The notes under the pieces were generated by a model that saw nothing but the letters and a program-made list of their open reading frames with translations, had not been told where the DNA came from and did not search any database. Both the position numbers and the translations under genes were made by a program. This document shows, one piece after another, positions 8,111-17,891 of a DNA stretch of 64,000 bases. The stretch comes from NORP309 sp964352735. Its GTDB lineage: Bacteria > Pseudomonadota > Gammaproteobacteria > Xanthomonadales > Marinicellaceae. The stretch spans positions 1-64,000 of the forward strand of contig CAYGTC010000013.1 of NCBI GenBank assembly GCA_964352735.1, read 5' to 3'. The stretch's first letter is position 1. Each line of letters starts with the position of its first letter.

Positions 8111-10141
8111 TTATTTATTCAATACACATTGAGTGTTGTCTAATCTGGTTAGTTGAGTTAAGTCAATAGAGCCTGTACCTAAATCAGTTGAAGTAAAATC
8201 ATATGTCAACTCGGCGATGTGACAAACATTCCAATTCATTGAAAGCGAACCAACAATGGTGGCTTGACTTTGCCCAGTGAATAAATCAGCGCCCATAAAC
8301 TTTTTCATTTCACTGATATTGAGGGTTTGATCTGTGATGGTACCAGTTCCAGTTAACCACATTTGTTGGCCATTGTTATCATAGGTATACCAAGTGAGAG
8401 TGGCCATTTGTATGCCGTTACTGTCAAATACATAATTGGTCAACCCTTCTCCATTTCTATTGCTGTTAAACCAAGCCCCTGATACGCCATTGGGTAAATC
8501 CTTGTTGGCTGCATCACATTCATTGCCGGGTATTTCTATGTCTTTTGATAGATTTACTTCGCTGCTTTCAATTGATGGTAAATCATAAGTTAATGTGGCT
8601 TGATTGCATCGATTGAAACTTATCATGGCTTGACCTATATTTTCATTGATTACCTCTGTCGGATCAAAGTCCAGACCAAAGCGTCCACCGTTTGTTGTGA
8701 ATAACTCAGTAAAGTCTATCGTGTTGTTTTGTACATTACCAACACCAAGTAGCCAAAAGCTTTGATTGTTGTTATTGAGGCCGGCAAACATAACAGCGCG
8801 GTTGTTATCTAACAGTTCAATGCTAATTTTTTGATTTGAATCTTGACCAGCACTCCAAACGCCAGAGATTTTACTGTCTACTGGATAGCTTGTTTCTCCA
8901 CCGTTAGACTCTCTTGAGAAATGATGAAATGTTGTAACATCAGCATTAGCAAAACCGCCGCTGGCTGAATTGATTAATAAATCTGTACCATTAAAGATCA
9001 TATTGCCACCAAAACGATCATAAAGGTCAGTTGGGTTAGTAGCGACCAACTTTTGTTGTTCAATAAATTGACCATCGGCACCTTTGGTATAAGTATATAC
9101 TGCGCCCAATGTTTGGACTTGATCTTGGCCTGCTGTTGCACCAACAATTAACTCATTTTCGGACATCATTAATCCAATACCAAATTGATCGTTAAATGCA
9201 CTGTCACTGGCTTGTATGAATTGAATTTCAGACCACTGACCATTGTTGTCTTTGCTGAAAATTGTAGCAGCGCCAACGCCGCCAGCCTGCACATTGCCCG
9301 CGGCCATCGTATTGCCGACTATGGCAATCTGATTACCTAAATTTGCATTTCTATTGTCATTGATGGTTTGTATATTCTGCCAGTTTACACCCATTTTTTC
9401 ATAGATGTATATTCTGCCTGGTTGGTTAATGGCTTGTTCACCCCAGGCACCGACAATAATTTGATCATTTTCATAATCAAAATCTTGACCAAATAAATGA
9501 AAATTTTCTTCAAGCTTTTGCACTTCTGAAAAGCCTGATCCACTGTCCTCAAATACATAGACTCCAGTACTTATAATAAATGAAAAACCAAATATTGAAT
9601 CATATTCATGAGCATGAATGAGTAATACGTCACCTTCAAGTACCAATTGAAGACCCATGCCACTACCGTTGTTCAGGTCGCTGGCGATTAAGGTTTCTTG
9701 TAATGCCCAGTTGCCATTTTCAAAAGTGGTGAGAAAAACTCGTGAATCTGCATCAGTAGCACCACCATCGGTACCAATTCCTGCCCGAGCGCCTGCTGGC
9801 ATACCAATCGCTAGCCTTCCATTGTCATACGCTAAACCAAAACCAAAACCATCACCATCAACACAGGAGCCAACTAAATCTTGTGCTGTTAACCTTGCAA
9901 CTTCTTGGAAATTACCATTGACTTTCTCATAAGTGATGACTTCACCACAATTATCTGCCGAATTACCTCGGGTAAATATTCTAGGCCAAGAAATGACCAG
10001 TTTATCTCCAGCAAAAACCATGTTCGTGCCAAAATCGCTTTCATTGGACTCTACTGGTGCCAAATCTTCAACAAATTGCCATTCTTGTGAGATGCTGACA
10101 TTCAGTGTCATTAACGCCAGCAGAATAAATAAAATTTTCAT
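8111..10141 (-). CDS. Large secreted protein with FG-GAP-like repeats and a duplicated C-terminal domain
   Basis: The 676-residue precursor starts with a signal peptide (MKILFILLALMTLNVSIS, cut before QEWQ). Residues about 30-400 hold repeated blades of the type DxFGxxxxxxGxxLxIGxP (for example DGFGFGLAYDNGRLAIGMP and DQFGIGLMMSENELIVGAT). These suggest an FG-GAP/integrin-like beta-propeller. From about 418 two copies of a ~125-residue unit follow. Each starts SGxW and contains a WLxGxG core, a late CN/CH-x-A-x-LTYD motif and a final cysteine. A cell-surface or extracellular role is likely. The function is unknown. A possible -10 (TATAAT, 10180 to 10175 on the minus strand) lies 34 bp upstream. 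Confidence 0.8.
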   Translation of the reverse strand: MKILFILLALMTLNVSISQEWQFVEDLAPVESNESDFGTNMVFAGDKLVISWPRIFTRGNSADNCGEVITYEKVNGNFQEVARLTAQDLVGSCVDGDGFGFGLAYDNGRLAIGMPAGARAGIGTDGGATDADSRVFLTTFENGNWALQETLIASDLNNGSGMGLQLVLEGDVLLIHAHEYDSIFGFSFIISTGVYVFEDSGSGFSEVQKLEENFHLFGQDFDYENDQIIVGAWGEQAINQPGRIYIYEKMGVNWQNIQTINDNRNANLGNQIAIVGNTMAAGNVQAGGVGAATIFSKDNNGQWSEIQFIQASDSAFNDQFGIGLMMSENELIVGATAGQDQVQTLGAVYTYTKGADGQFIEQQKLVATNPTDLYDRFGGNMIFNGTDLLINSASGGFANADVTTFHHFSRESNGGETSYPVDSKISGVWSAGQDSNQKISIELLDNNRAVMFAGLNNNNQSFWLLGVGNVQNNTIDFTELFTTNGGRFGLDFDPTEVINENIGQAMISFNRCNQATLTYDLPSIESSEVNLSKDIEIPGNECDAANKDLPNGVSGAWFNSNRNGEGLTNYVFDSNGIQMATLTWYTYDNNGQQMWLTGTGTITDQTLNISEMKKFMGADLFTGQSQATIVGSLSMNWNVCHIAELTYDFTSTDLGTGSIDLTQLTRLDNTQCVLNK

Positions 10142-10263
10142 AACGGTCTCTCTTTAATAATATTGGATGGTACAATTATAGAAATAAGATATATTTTGCC
10201 CACCCCTAAAACTGGGGGGATGATAAGATTAAAAAAATTGTCTCGATAATAGATTGAAAATTT

Positions 10264-11133
10264 ATGAATGAAGAGTTAATACTAAGGCTTTTACAGTTAT
10301 TTAATGTGATTGTGTGCATGTCAATCATATTTGTAATGTTATGGGCTTTTTTTGGACAGAAAAAAGTTAAAATTACTACAATCTTTTTGCTTGTAACATT
10401 GATTGCTTTGTTATTATTAAAAGTTTTAGGTTTTATGCCATATGATGAAGTGATCATATTGTGTTGCTTGTTGCTGATTTTTTATCACCATTTGAAAGGC
10501 TTAACTGCTCCAATGCATACGAATTCTGTCAATCAAAATATGCAAGCTGACGCCTTGCAATTACTACAGTTGCGTGCTCAAGAACAAGAACGTTCGAGAA
10601 TATATGCTAATTTACATGATGATGTAGGAGCACAGTTATTGCAATTGATTTACTCTGCCAAAGATGAAGAGAGTCGTAATATTGCCAAAAGTATTCTGAA
10701 CGAAATGAGAAAGGCCGTTGCCAGCACACAAAATATTCAACTTGATGCTGAACAACTGACCGAAGATATCATAAATGAGACCCAATACAGATTACAGGCA
10801 GCGAAGATTGAAGTAATACTGGAATCAAACATTCACGATAAACGTCAAAAGCTGACATTAATTGCTCCCAATGTTATTTGTAGAATCATCAGAGAAGTGA
10901 TAAGTAATGTGATCAAACATGCAAAGACAACACAAGTAAATTTATCAATCAAAAGTACCGAAACACATTTCAATGTGGTTGTCCAAGACAATGGACAGGG
11001 TTTTCAAGACATCACTTGTGAGGGCAAAGGATTGAAAACCATAAAAAAAAGGGCAGAATCCATTGCTGCGCAAGTGCAATGGCATACTGAACAAGGCAAA
11101 GGCAGTATATTTCAATTGAGTTATCCATTATGA
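10264..11133 (+). CDS. Sensor histidine kinase, NarL/HisKA_3 type
   Basis: This 289-residue kinase has two or three N-terminal membrane helices (about 9-30, 38-57, 62-76) and no obvious large sensor domain. The dimerisation/phosphoacceptor helix EQERSRIYANLHDDVGAQL carries H118 in the HisKA_3 style. The HATPase domain shows the N-box (REVISNVIKHA), DNGQGF and GKGLKTIKKR. It would autophosphorylate and donate phosphate to the regulator encoded next, whose ATG overlaps its stop by 4 bases (ATGA). The short membrane input region resembles DesK/LiaS-like intramembrane-sensing kinases. The signal is unknown. Confidence 0.88.
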   Translation: MNEELILRLLQLFNVIVCMSIIFVMLWAFFGQKKVKITTIFLLVTLIALLLLKVLGFMPYDEVIILCCLLLIFYHHLKGLTAPMHTNSVNQNMQADALQLLQLRAQEQERSRIYANLHDDVGAQLLQLIYSAKDEESRNIAKSILNEMRKAVASTQNIQLDAEQLTEDIINETQYRLQAAKIEVILESNIHDKRQKLTLIAPNVICRIIREVISNVIKHAKTTQVNLSIKSTETHFNVVVQDNGQGFQDITCEGKGLKTIKKRAESIAAQVQWHTEQGKGSIFQLSYPL

Positions 11134-11783
11134 GCATTAAACATGTGTTAGTTATCGAAGATCTGGCCCCTGCCATGCAATGGTTGAAGCACTCTGTTCA
11201 ATTGGCATTTGATGATGCAAATATCTCATCTGCTGAAAATTTACAGGAAGCATTTGAGGCAGTGAAAAATCAACATTTTGATCTTGTTTTAGCTGATATA
11301 GGTTTGCCAGATGGCAGTGGTTTGGATGTTATTGATCATATAACATCGCATATTAATATTGATCGATTGAGGACCATTGTCGTGGTCACAACCATTTTTG
11401 ATGATGACCATCATGTGTTCAGTGCCTTGAGAAAAGGTGCAAAAGGTTATATTCTCAAAGATCAAGATAAAGAAAAGCTGGCGCAAATGCTCGCAGATAT
11501 TGAGTTGGGTTATTTTCCAATTTCTGCGGCAATTGCCAATAAGCTTTTGCATTTTTTTAACCCTCAAATGCCGGAAAATGATTTGACCAATCGAGAGAAA
11601 GAAGTGCTTACTTTAATTGCCAAAGGCTTTAAAGTGCCCAAAGTTGCTGATTTATTGGGCATTAAAAATTCCACTTGTTACGGATATGTCAAGGAAATAT
11701 ATACGAAGCTTGATATCAATTCTCGCGCTCAAGCGACACTTGCTGCCAGCAAGATGGGCTTAATTGATTACGGTGCAGAATGA
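11130..11783 (+). CDS. NarL/FixJ-family response regulator
   Basis: The 217-residue protein has an N-terminal receiver domain with acidic pocket E10-D11, phosphoacceptor D56 (LADIGLPDG) and the conserved lysine in GYILKDQD. A LuxR-type HTH follows (LTNREKEVLTLIAKGFKVPKVADLLG...STCYGYVKEIYTKL, about 152-200). It is translationally coupled to the kinase by an ATGA overlap, so the two form a cognate pair. The Ser/Thr kinase gene starts 79 bp downstream behind its own probable promoter and is a candidate target. Confidence 0.9.
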   Translation: MSIKHVLVIEDLAPAMQWLKHSVQLAFDDANISSAENLQEAFEAVKNQHFDLVLADIGLPDGSGLDVIDHITSHINIDRLRTIVVVTTIFDDDHHVFSALRKGAKGYILKDQDKEKLAQMLADIELGYFPISAAIANKLLHFFNPQMPENDLTNREKEVLTLIAKGFKVPKVADLLGIKNSTCYGYVKEIYTKLDINSRAQATLAASKMGLIDYGAE

Positions 11784-11804
11784 GTTTTTTTTCATAAAAG
11801 TTTA

Positions 11805-11834
11805 TTGTTACCCAAGTGCTTAAAGTGCTATCAT
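11805..11834 (+). promoter_or_regulatory. Promoter for the Ser/Thr kinase gene
   Basis: TTGTTA (11805-11810) and TATCAT (11829-11834) are 18 bp apart, with TGC directly before the -10 (extended -10). It sits 28 bp before the kinase ATG. The -10 context AAAGTGCTATCATT is repeated exactly upstream of purL (29354-29367). Confidence 0.45.
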
Positions 11835-11862
11835 TAAGTTAATGGGTGAGGACAAATAGCAT

Positions 11863-14358
11863 ATGAATAAAGCAGTCATTGAAGCGCTTCAACGCATCAG
11901 CGAAGCAGCGGTTACAGAACAACAATCATTAATCGAACAATTTAAACAGAACTTTCCAGAGCATCTACACTGGCTTGGTGTGTTTGATGAAGACGGAAAT
12001 GAACAGCTCAGCTTTGCTGAGCACTTGCCACAGATTCCGAATTTGAAATTAATCAAACCCTTGGGTAGCGGAGCCAGTGGGCGAGTATTTTTGGCACAGA
12101 ATGAAAACGATCAAAAAGTTGCAGTTAAAGTGGCGTTGGAACATTTATCCATAGATCAGTTGCATAGGTTTCAGCATGAAAGCCAATTATTGGCAGGTTT
12201 GTCACATCAAAATATTGCGCAATTGATTGATTCCGGTGTTATGCATGAGCAAAGCTTGCCGTATTTGGTTATGGAGCATGTAGATGGGCAAAATATCCTG
12301 CAATATTGCCGGCAGAACCAATTGGATTTTAAGCAGATCATCAATTTATTCGTTCAAGTGCTAGATGCTGTTCAATATGCTCATAATCGGGGTGTGGTTC
12401 ATCGCGACATCAAGCCAGAGAATATAATGGTCGATCAAAGTGGTCAAATAAAATTATTGGACTTTGGCATTGCTTTGACAACTCAAGACAGCACTCAACA
12501 ATTAACGCAACTGACCAAGACAGGTGAAATTGTTGGTACTTTGGCTTATATGAGCCCAGAACAGGTCAGTGGTCAAAGTAATATGGATACAAGGACAGAT
12601 GTTTATTCATTGGGTGTGGTATTGTATCAGTTACTTTCTGGCGCATTACCCCATCAACTTAATGCCAATCAAATATTTTTAGCCATCAGCCAGATCATAG
12701 AAGAGCTTCCTGCAAGAATCAATACCCACAATCAAACCATTGATGCTGACTTGGCCGCGATTGTTCATCATGCCATAGAGAAAAATTCTGATCAACGATA
12801 CCAGTCGCCAAGAGATATCAAAAGTGATTTACTAAATTGGTTGAATGGCGAGTCCATTAGTGTCAAGGATAACACGTTATGGAGGACCATTCGCCATATC
12901 AGTAAAAAGCATAAAGCCCTGGTTACGGGTTCATTGTTGGCGGTTATTGGATTGATTACTGGATTGGTTTTTGCCATATCGTTTGCATTAAAAGAACAAC
13001 AAGCTCGTGAAATAGCAGAGGCCAATGCAAAAACCAATGAAAAGACCGTTCAATTCATCAATGAAATTTTTGCCTCAGCAGATCCAGAAAATTTATATGG
13101 TGAAAAATTAACGCTTTTACAAGTAATCAATAATGCTGACAGGGCATTGATCGGTCAATTGAATGAAGAATACATTGTTGAATCAAAAATCAGATTAACA
13201 ATTGGTGCTGTGTATGTGGGTATTGGGCAGCATGAATTGGCACAAAAACAATTGGACGAAGTGACTGAATTATTTTCGAATATTACAGAGCAAGAGCAGT
13301 TAACAACTTTGCAATATGAGCATGCAAAAGTTAAGGCCAGCATCGGTTTATATAACAATCAGTACGCAGAAATTGCTGAATTTATTAAACAACAGTTATC
13401 AGATAAGCGCTTCAGGAATCAGCATCATTTGCAGTTGAAGTCGCAATTAGCACAAGCTTATTTAATGTTAGGGCAACTAGATGAGTCAATGCACATAATA
13501 AATGAGGCCATAAAGGCAAACCCTAATTTGAAACCTTCTGATGCAGACTTGTTATTTTCCAGGAGTCTTAAAGGCATGATTCTTGATAAGATGGGTCAGT
13601 TTGAGGCGGCAAAAAAAATAAACGAAGAAGTGATTGCTATCAGAAAAGAGTATTATGGTAAAAATCACCCGAGAACATTGTCAGCACTGAATAATCAGTC
13701 AGCTGTTGAAGATAATCTGGGTAATTCCATACGAGCACAAGAGATTATTATTGAAGTCATCAATGGTAAACAAGCTGTGCTAGGTGATGCGCATTTGAGC
13801 ACACTTATTTCAAAAACTAATTTACTGTCCTTTTATGTCAAACATGGTGAAACAGAAAAGGCCGATGAGTATTCAAAAACTTTATTGTCAGAAATGACCA
13901 AACACATAGGACCGTTAAACCGTTATACATTAGTGGTTAATAATATCAGAGCTTATTTACTGGAAGACCTCGGTAAATTAGATGAAGCAGAGGTTTTGTA
14001 CAAAGAAACTTTGGCTAATTACCAAAAGATTGGTAAAAATAGTGGTGAGGAGTTATTGGTATTGCAGAGTAATACAGCGATGTTATTAATGAAACAAAAA
14101 AAGTATTCAGAATCACAAGATATGTTTTTAAGATTATTAGATAATGTAGAATCAACCATCAGTAAGGATCATGTGTACTATGCAATTTTTATTGGCAATT
14201 ATGGAGAGTTGTTATTAAAAATGCAGAAGTATACTGAAGCTGAACCGTTATTAAATAGTAGTTACAACAAAATACTGGCAACATTTGGTGCTGAGCATGA
14301 TCGAACAATCAAAGCGCAAAAACGATTGGAACAGTTGTCCCAAACTCACATGGAATAA
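11863..14358 (+). CDS. Ser/Thr protein kinase with C-terminal TPR repeats
   Basis: This 831-residue Hanks-type kinase has its kinase domain at about 62-330: glycine loop GSGASG (68-73), VAVK lysine K89, HRDIKPEN with D182, DFG at 200-202, and the GTLAYMSPEQ activation segment. A single membrane helix at about 352-376 places the kinase in the cytoplasm and the rest in the periplasm. Residues ~390-830 are tetratricopeptide-like repeats (for example IREEYYGKNHPRTLSALNNQ-type units), likely a protein-binding scaffold. This architecture is common in Xanthomonadales and Marinicella-like bacteria. The context, between a two-component pair and a murein endopeptidase, suggests envelope signalling, which is inference. 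All kinase residues are intact. Confidence 0.9.
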   Translation: MNKAVIEALQRISEAAVTEQQSLIEQFKQNFPEHLHWLGVFDEDGNEQLSFAEHLPQIPNLKLIKPLGSGASGRVFLAQNENDQKVAVKVALEHLSIDQLHRFQHESQLLAGLSHQNIAQLIDSGVMHEQSLPYLVMEHVDGQNILQYCRQNQLDFKQIINLFVQVLDAVQYAHNRGVVHRDIKPENIMVDQSGQIKLLDFGIALTTQDSTQQLTQLTKTGEIVGTLAYMSPEQVSGQSNMDTRTDVYSLGVVLYQLLSGALPHQLNANQIFLAISQIIEELPARINTHNQTIDADLAAIVHHAIEKNSDQRYQSPRDIKSDLLNWLNGESISVKDNTLWRTIRHISKKHKALVTGSLLAVIGLITGLVFAISFALKEQQAREIAEANAKTNEKTVQFINEIFASADPENLYGEKLTLLQVINNADRALIGQLNEEYIVESKIRLTIGAVYVGIGQHELAQKQLDEVTELFSNITEQEQLTTLQYEHAKVKASIGLYNNQYAEIAEFIKQQLSDKRFRNQHHLQLKSQLAQAYLMLGQLDESMHIINEAIKANPNLKPSDADLLFSRSLKGMILDKMGQFEAAKKINEEVIAIRKEYYGKNHPRTLSALNNQSAVEDNLGNSIRAQEIIIEVINGKQAVLGDAHLSTLISKTNLLSFYVKHGETEKADEYSKTLLSEMTKHIGPLNRYTLVVNNIRAYLLEDLGKLDEAEVLYKETLANYQKIGKNSGEELLVLQSNTAMLLMKQKKYSESQDMFLRLLDNVESTISKDHVYYAIFIGNYGELLLKMQKYTEAEPLLNSSYNKILATFGAEHDRTIKAQKRLEQLSQTHME

Positions 14359-14366
14359 AGTCGTAG

Positions 14367-15059
14367 ATGGTTTTGATTAAAATATGCTGCTTAATGGTTA
14401 TATTGCTGATCTCTCATGGGTCTTTTGCGCAAAAAAGTCAATGTTACGGTTCGGTGTCAAATGGTCGTTTAAGTAATGGGGTCCAGTTGCCATTGAATGG
14501 TAAAAATTTTACAAGTTATGCTCATATGGGTCATCTGTTAGGCAGGACATATGTCCATTCTACTGTTAAAACTATTGTTTTGAAATCTTATGAGTTGGTA
14601 GCTCAGTCGCATCCTTCATTGCGTTATAAATATGCAGAAACTGGTTTTTCAATTGGAGGCATTTTTAAACCCCATAAAACCCACCAAAATGGATTGTCAG
14701 TAGACTTTATGGTGCCAGTAAAAAATGATCAAGGAGAGTCAATCTATTTTCCTACTGTCTTATCCAACAAATATGGTTATGCAGTGGAGTTTAATAATGA
14801 TGGCAAATATCAAGATTATCAGATTGATTTTAAGGCCATGGCTGTCCACATCATTGCATTGGATAAAGCAGCAAAAAGCATTGGATATGGCATCAAAAAA
14901 GTTATTTTTGACCCGGTACTTCAAAAGCACCTACATAAAACCCAAGCAGGAAAAGCCCTCATGGAAAATGTGCCGTTTTCAAAAAAACGCGTATGGGTTA
15001 GGCATGATGAACATTATCATGTTGATTTTGATGTTCCTTGCTTGCCAATTGAAAAGTGA
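14367..15059 (+). CDS. mepA: MepA-like penicillin-insensitive murein endopeptidase (M74)
   Basis: The 230-residue precursor has an N-terminal signal peptide (KICCLMVILLISHGSFA). Zinc ligands of the LAS/M74 peptidase group are visible: H106 and D113 in HQNGLSVD, and H213/H216/H218 in RHDEHYHVD. GIFKPHKTH just before the first histidine is also MepA-like. MepA cleaves D-Ala-mDAP cross-links in peptidoglycan in the periplasm. The gene starts 8 bp after the Ser/Thr kinase stop, so the two are likely co-transcribed. Overall similarity to E. coli MepA looks partial, and a related LAS-type carboxypeptidase is the alternative. Confidence 0.78.
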   Translation: MVLIKICCLMVILLISHGSFAQKSQCYGSVSNGRLSNGVQLPLNGKNFTSYAHMGHLLGRTYVHSTVKTIVLKSYELVAQSHPSLRYKYAETGFSIGGIFKPHKTHQNGLSVDFMVPVKNDQGESIYFPTVLSNKYGYAVEFNNDGKYQDYQIDFKAMAVHIIALDKAAKSIGYGIKKVIFDPVLQKHLHKTQAGKALMENVPFSKKRVWVRHDEHYHVDFDVPCLPIEK

Positions 15060-15077
15060 CAACAAAAGCAGGATCTA

Positions 15078-15108
15078 AAAGGGCAGCCGAAACTTTTGCT
15101 GCCCTTTA
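15078..15108. terminator. Bidirectional terminator between mepA-like gene and valS
   Basis: A 10 bp stem (AAAGGGCAGC at 15078-15087, GCTGCCCTTT at 15099-15108) with an 11-base loop sits between two convergent genes. A-rich and T-rich flanks on both sides make it usable in both directions. Confidence 0.8.
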
Positions 15109-15113
15109 TTTAT

Positions 15114-17879
15114 TTACATGTTTTGCAGCTTGGTCAATTGATCTTGTAGCTCTTTCAATTTATGCTCATTTGTTGTCAGAGTATTGCGTTCTTTATTGAC
15201 TACAGCTTCAGGTGCTGAATTGACAAACTTGTCATTGTTCAATTTTCCTGAGCTGCGAGCTATTTCCTTATTGGCTGTATCGATCAACTTGTTGATTCTG
15301 GCAATTTCTGCTGCGACATCAATCAATCCAGCTAATGGAATGTTGACTTTCATCTCTCCAACAAGAGCCACAGCGGATTCTGGTGCCTGCTGCCCATCTG
15401 TTAAAATACTGATTTCTTCAAGTTGTGCCATGGTTTTAAGTAATTGACTGTTCTTAGATAAGATTTTTTGATCATTATCTGAGGCGTTTTCCAGAAGTGC
15501 AGATAAAGGTTTTCGAGGTGGGATATTCATCTCTCCACGAATTTGACGAATGCCCAGTACCGCCGATTGTAACCATTGCATGTCTTGAAAAGCCTCTTTG
15601 TTGACTAAGCTTTGTTGGAACTCAGGAAAATCAGCTATCATGATGCTTTCGGCTGGTAATTCAAGCTTAGGTTTCAGTTCTTGCCAGATTTCTTCAGTAA
15701 TAAAAGGCATGATAGGATGCAATAATCTCAGTGCTTGATCTAACACATACAATAAAGTGTATTGGACATTGTACTGGGTTTTTCCATCTTGTTTAAGTAA
15801 CGGTTTTGCCAGTTCAACAAACCAATCGCAATATTCATTCCAGATGAAATCATAAATACATTGTGATGCCAGATCAAGCCTGAAATTATCAAGGTGTCTT
15901 CTGTAGTCTGCAATACTTTCTTGTAATTGTGATAATATCCACAATTCAGCAGTTGACTGGGGTTGCCATGTCTCAGTGTTCAATTTAAATGTTTCAGTGT
16001 TCATGAAGACAAAGCGAGACGCATTAAAAATTTTATTGGCAAAATTTCGGTAACTCTCTAAACGTTTCATGTCAAAACGCAAATGTCTTCCATTGGTGGC
16101 AATGGAAGCAAAAGTGAATCGTAAAGCATCACAACCATTGGGGCTAATACCGTCAGGGAATTCTTTGCGCGTGGACTTTTCAATTTTGGCTGCCATTTGT
16201 GGCTGCATTAGTCCTGTGGTTCTTTTGGTGACCAGGCTTTCAAGATCAATGCCATCAATGATATCAAGTGGGTCAAGAACATTGCCTTTTGATTTAGACA
16301 TTTTTTGACCTTGAGCATCATTGATTAAGCCATGGATATAAACCTTTTCAAAAGGTATTTTATCCATGAATTTTATGCCCATCATGATCATACGGGCCAC
16401 CCAGAAAAAAATAATATCAAAACCCGTTACTAAAACCTGGGTTGGGTAAAATTCTTGTAAACGCTTGGTGTCTTGTGGCCAGCCTAATGTTGAAAAAGGC
16501 CACAAAGCTGAAGAGAACCACGTATCAAAAACGTCTTCATCTTGTGAAAGTTGGTGATCATCAGATAGGTTGTGTTTGGAACGAATTTCAGCTTCGTTTT
16601 CTCCAACATAAACTTTTCCTTCTTCATCGTACCATGCTGGTATGCGATGTCCCCACCACAGTTGACGGGAAATACACCAGTCTTCAATATTTTCCATCCA
16701 TTGATAATATGTTTTATCCCAATTCTCAGGGACAAACTTAAGTTCTCCGCTTTTGACAACATCCAATGCGCTTTTGGCAATCGATTCGACTTTAACATAC
16801 CATTGATCAGTAAGATAAGGTTCAACAACAGTATTTGAACGGTCTCCGCGAGGAACCATGAGTGTATGAGGTTCAACTTTTTCTAGGAGTTCTAGTGCTT
16901 CAAAGTCTGCCACGATTTGCTTACGGGCATCGAACCTGTCCATGCCTCGATATTTTTCAGGCATATCATCGTTGATTTTAGCATCATCTGTTAGTACGTT
17001 AATAATTGCCAGATTGTGTCTTTTGCCCATGTCAGCATCATTGAAATCATGAGCTGGGGTGATTTTTACGCAACCTGTTCCAAACTCCATATCTACATAA
17101 TCATCAGCAATCACTGGTATGCTTCTGCCAGTTAAAGGCAGTTCAACTTCTTGACCGATCAAATCTTGGTAACGCTCATCATCTGGATGAACAGCAACAG
17201 CAGAATCGCCAAGCATGGTTTCAGGGCGTGTTGTGGCAACAATAATGTGTCCTTTTCCATCCTTGCGAGGGTATTTGAGGTGCCACAGAAAACCATTTTC
17301 TTCTTTTGATTCCACCTCTAGATCTGACAAAGCAGTTTGCAATACCGGATCCCAGTTGGTTAAACGTTTGCCTCGGTATATGAGTCCTTGATTATATAAA
17401 TCAATGAATTCTTTGGTAACGGCTTCTGACAACCCTTCATCCATGGTAAATCTTTCTGTATCCCAATCTACAGAAGCGCCCAGTCGACGAATCTGGTTTT
17501 GTATGGTGCCGCTGGAATGTTCTTTCCATTGCCATATTTTATCGAGGAATTTTTCTCGACCCAAATCCGTTCTTTTAATACCATCGGCCAACAACTGCCG
17601 CTCAACAACCATTTGTGTGGCAATGCCAGCATGATCTGTACCGCATTGCCATAATGTTTTCTTACCTTGCATACGATGATAGCGTATCAGAGTATCCATG
17701 ATGGTATTCTGAAAAGCATGCCCCATGTGCAAAGAACCAGTCACATTGGGTGGTGGTAGCATTATACAAAAGGTTTCATCAGCTTTCTTTCCGTTTTCAC
17801 TTGGTGAAAAATAACCCGCCTGTTCCCATTTTTGATACCAGCGATTTTCAATCTCTTTAGGATTATACTTTTCTATCAT
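15114..17879 (-). CDS. valS: Valyl-tRNA synthetase
   Basis: This 921-residue class I aminoacyl-tRNA synthetase charges tRNA-Val. It has the HIGH-type motif HMGH (51-54) after PPPNVTGSL, the KMSKSKGN loop in the middle, a full editing domain and a C-terminal coiled-coil arm (about 850-920, ARINKLIDTANKEIARSSGKL...KLKELQDQLTKL). The length matches bacterial ValRS. It lies 12 bp downstream of pepA, the usual gammaproteobacterial pepA-(holC)-valS neighbourhood, here without holC. Confidence 0.97.
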   Translation of the reverse strand: MIEKYNPKEIENRWYQKWEQAGYFSPSENGKKADETFCIMLPPPNVTGSLHMGHAFQNTIMDTLIRYHRMQGKKTLWQCGTDHAGIATQMVVERQLLADGIKRTDLGREKFLDKIWQWKEHSSGTIQNQIRRLGASVDWDTERFTMDEGLSEAVTKEFIDLYNQGLIYRGKRLTNWDPVLQTALSDLEVESKEENGFLWHLKYPRKDGKGHIIVATTRPETMLGDSAVAVHPDDERYQDLIGQEVELPLTGRSIPVIADDYVDMEFGTGCVKITPAHDFNDADMGKRHNLAIINVLTDDAKINDDMPEKYRGMDRFDARKQIVADFEALELLEKVEPHTLMVPRGDRSNTVVEPYLTDQWYVKVESIAKSALDVVKSGELKFVPENWDKTYYQWMENIEDWCISRQLWWGHRIPAWYDEEGKVYVGENEAEIRSKHNLSDDHQLSQDEDVFDTWFSSALWPFSTLGWPQDTKRLQEFYPTQVLVTGFDIIFFWVARMIMMGIKFMDKIPFEKVYIHGLINDAQGQKMSKSKGNVLDPLDIIDGIDLESLVTKRTTGLMQPQMAAKIEKSTRKEFPDGISPNGCDALRFTFASIATNGRHLRFDMKRLESYRNFANKIFNASRFVFMNTETFKLNTETWQPQSTAELWILSQLQESIADYRRHLDNFRLDLASQCIYDFIWNEYCDWFVELAKPLLKQDGKTQYNVQYTLLYVLDQALRLLHPIMPFITEEIWQELKPKLELPAESIMIADFPEFQQSLVNKEAFQDMQWLQSAVLGIRQIRGEMNIPPRKPLSALLENASDNDQKILSKNSQLLKTMAQLEEISILTDGQQAPESAVALVGEMKVNIPLAGLIDVAAEIARINKLIDTANKEIARSSGKLNNDKFVNSAPEAVVNKERNTLTTNEHKLKELQDQLTKLQNM

Positions 17880-17891
17880 CTGTCTTGTGTG

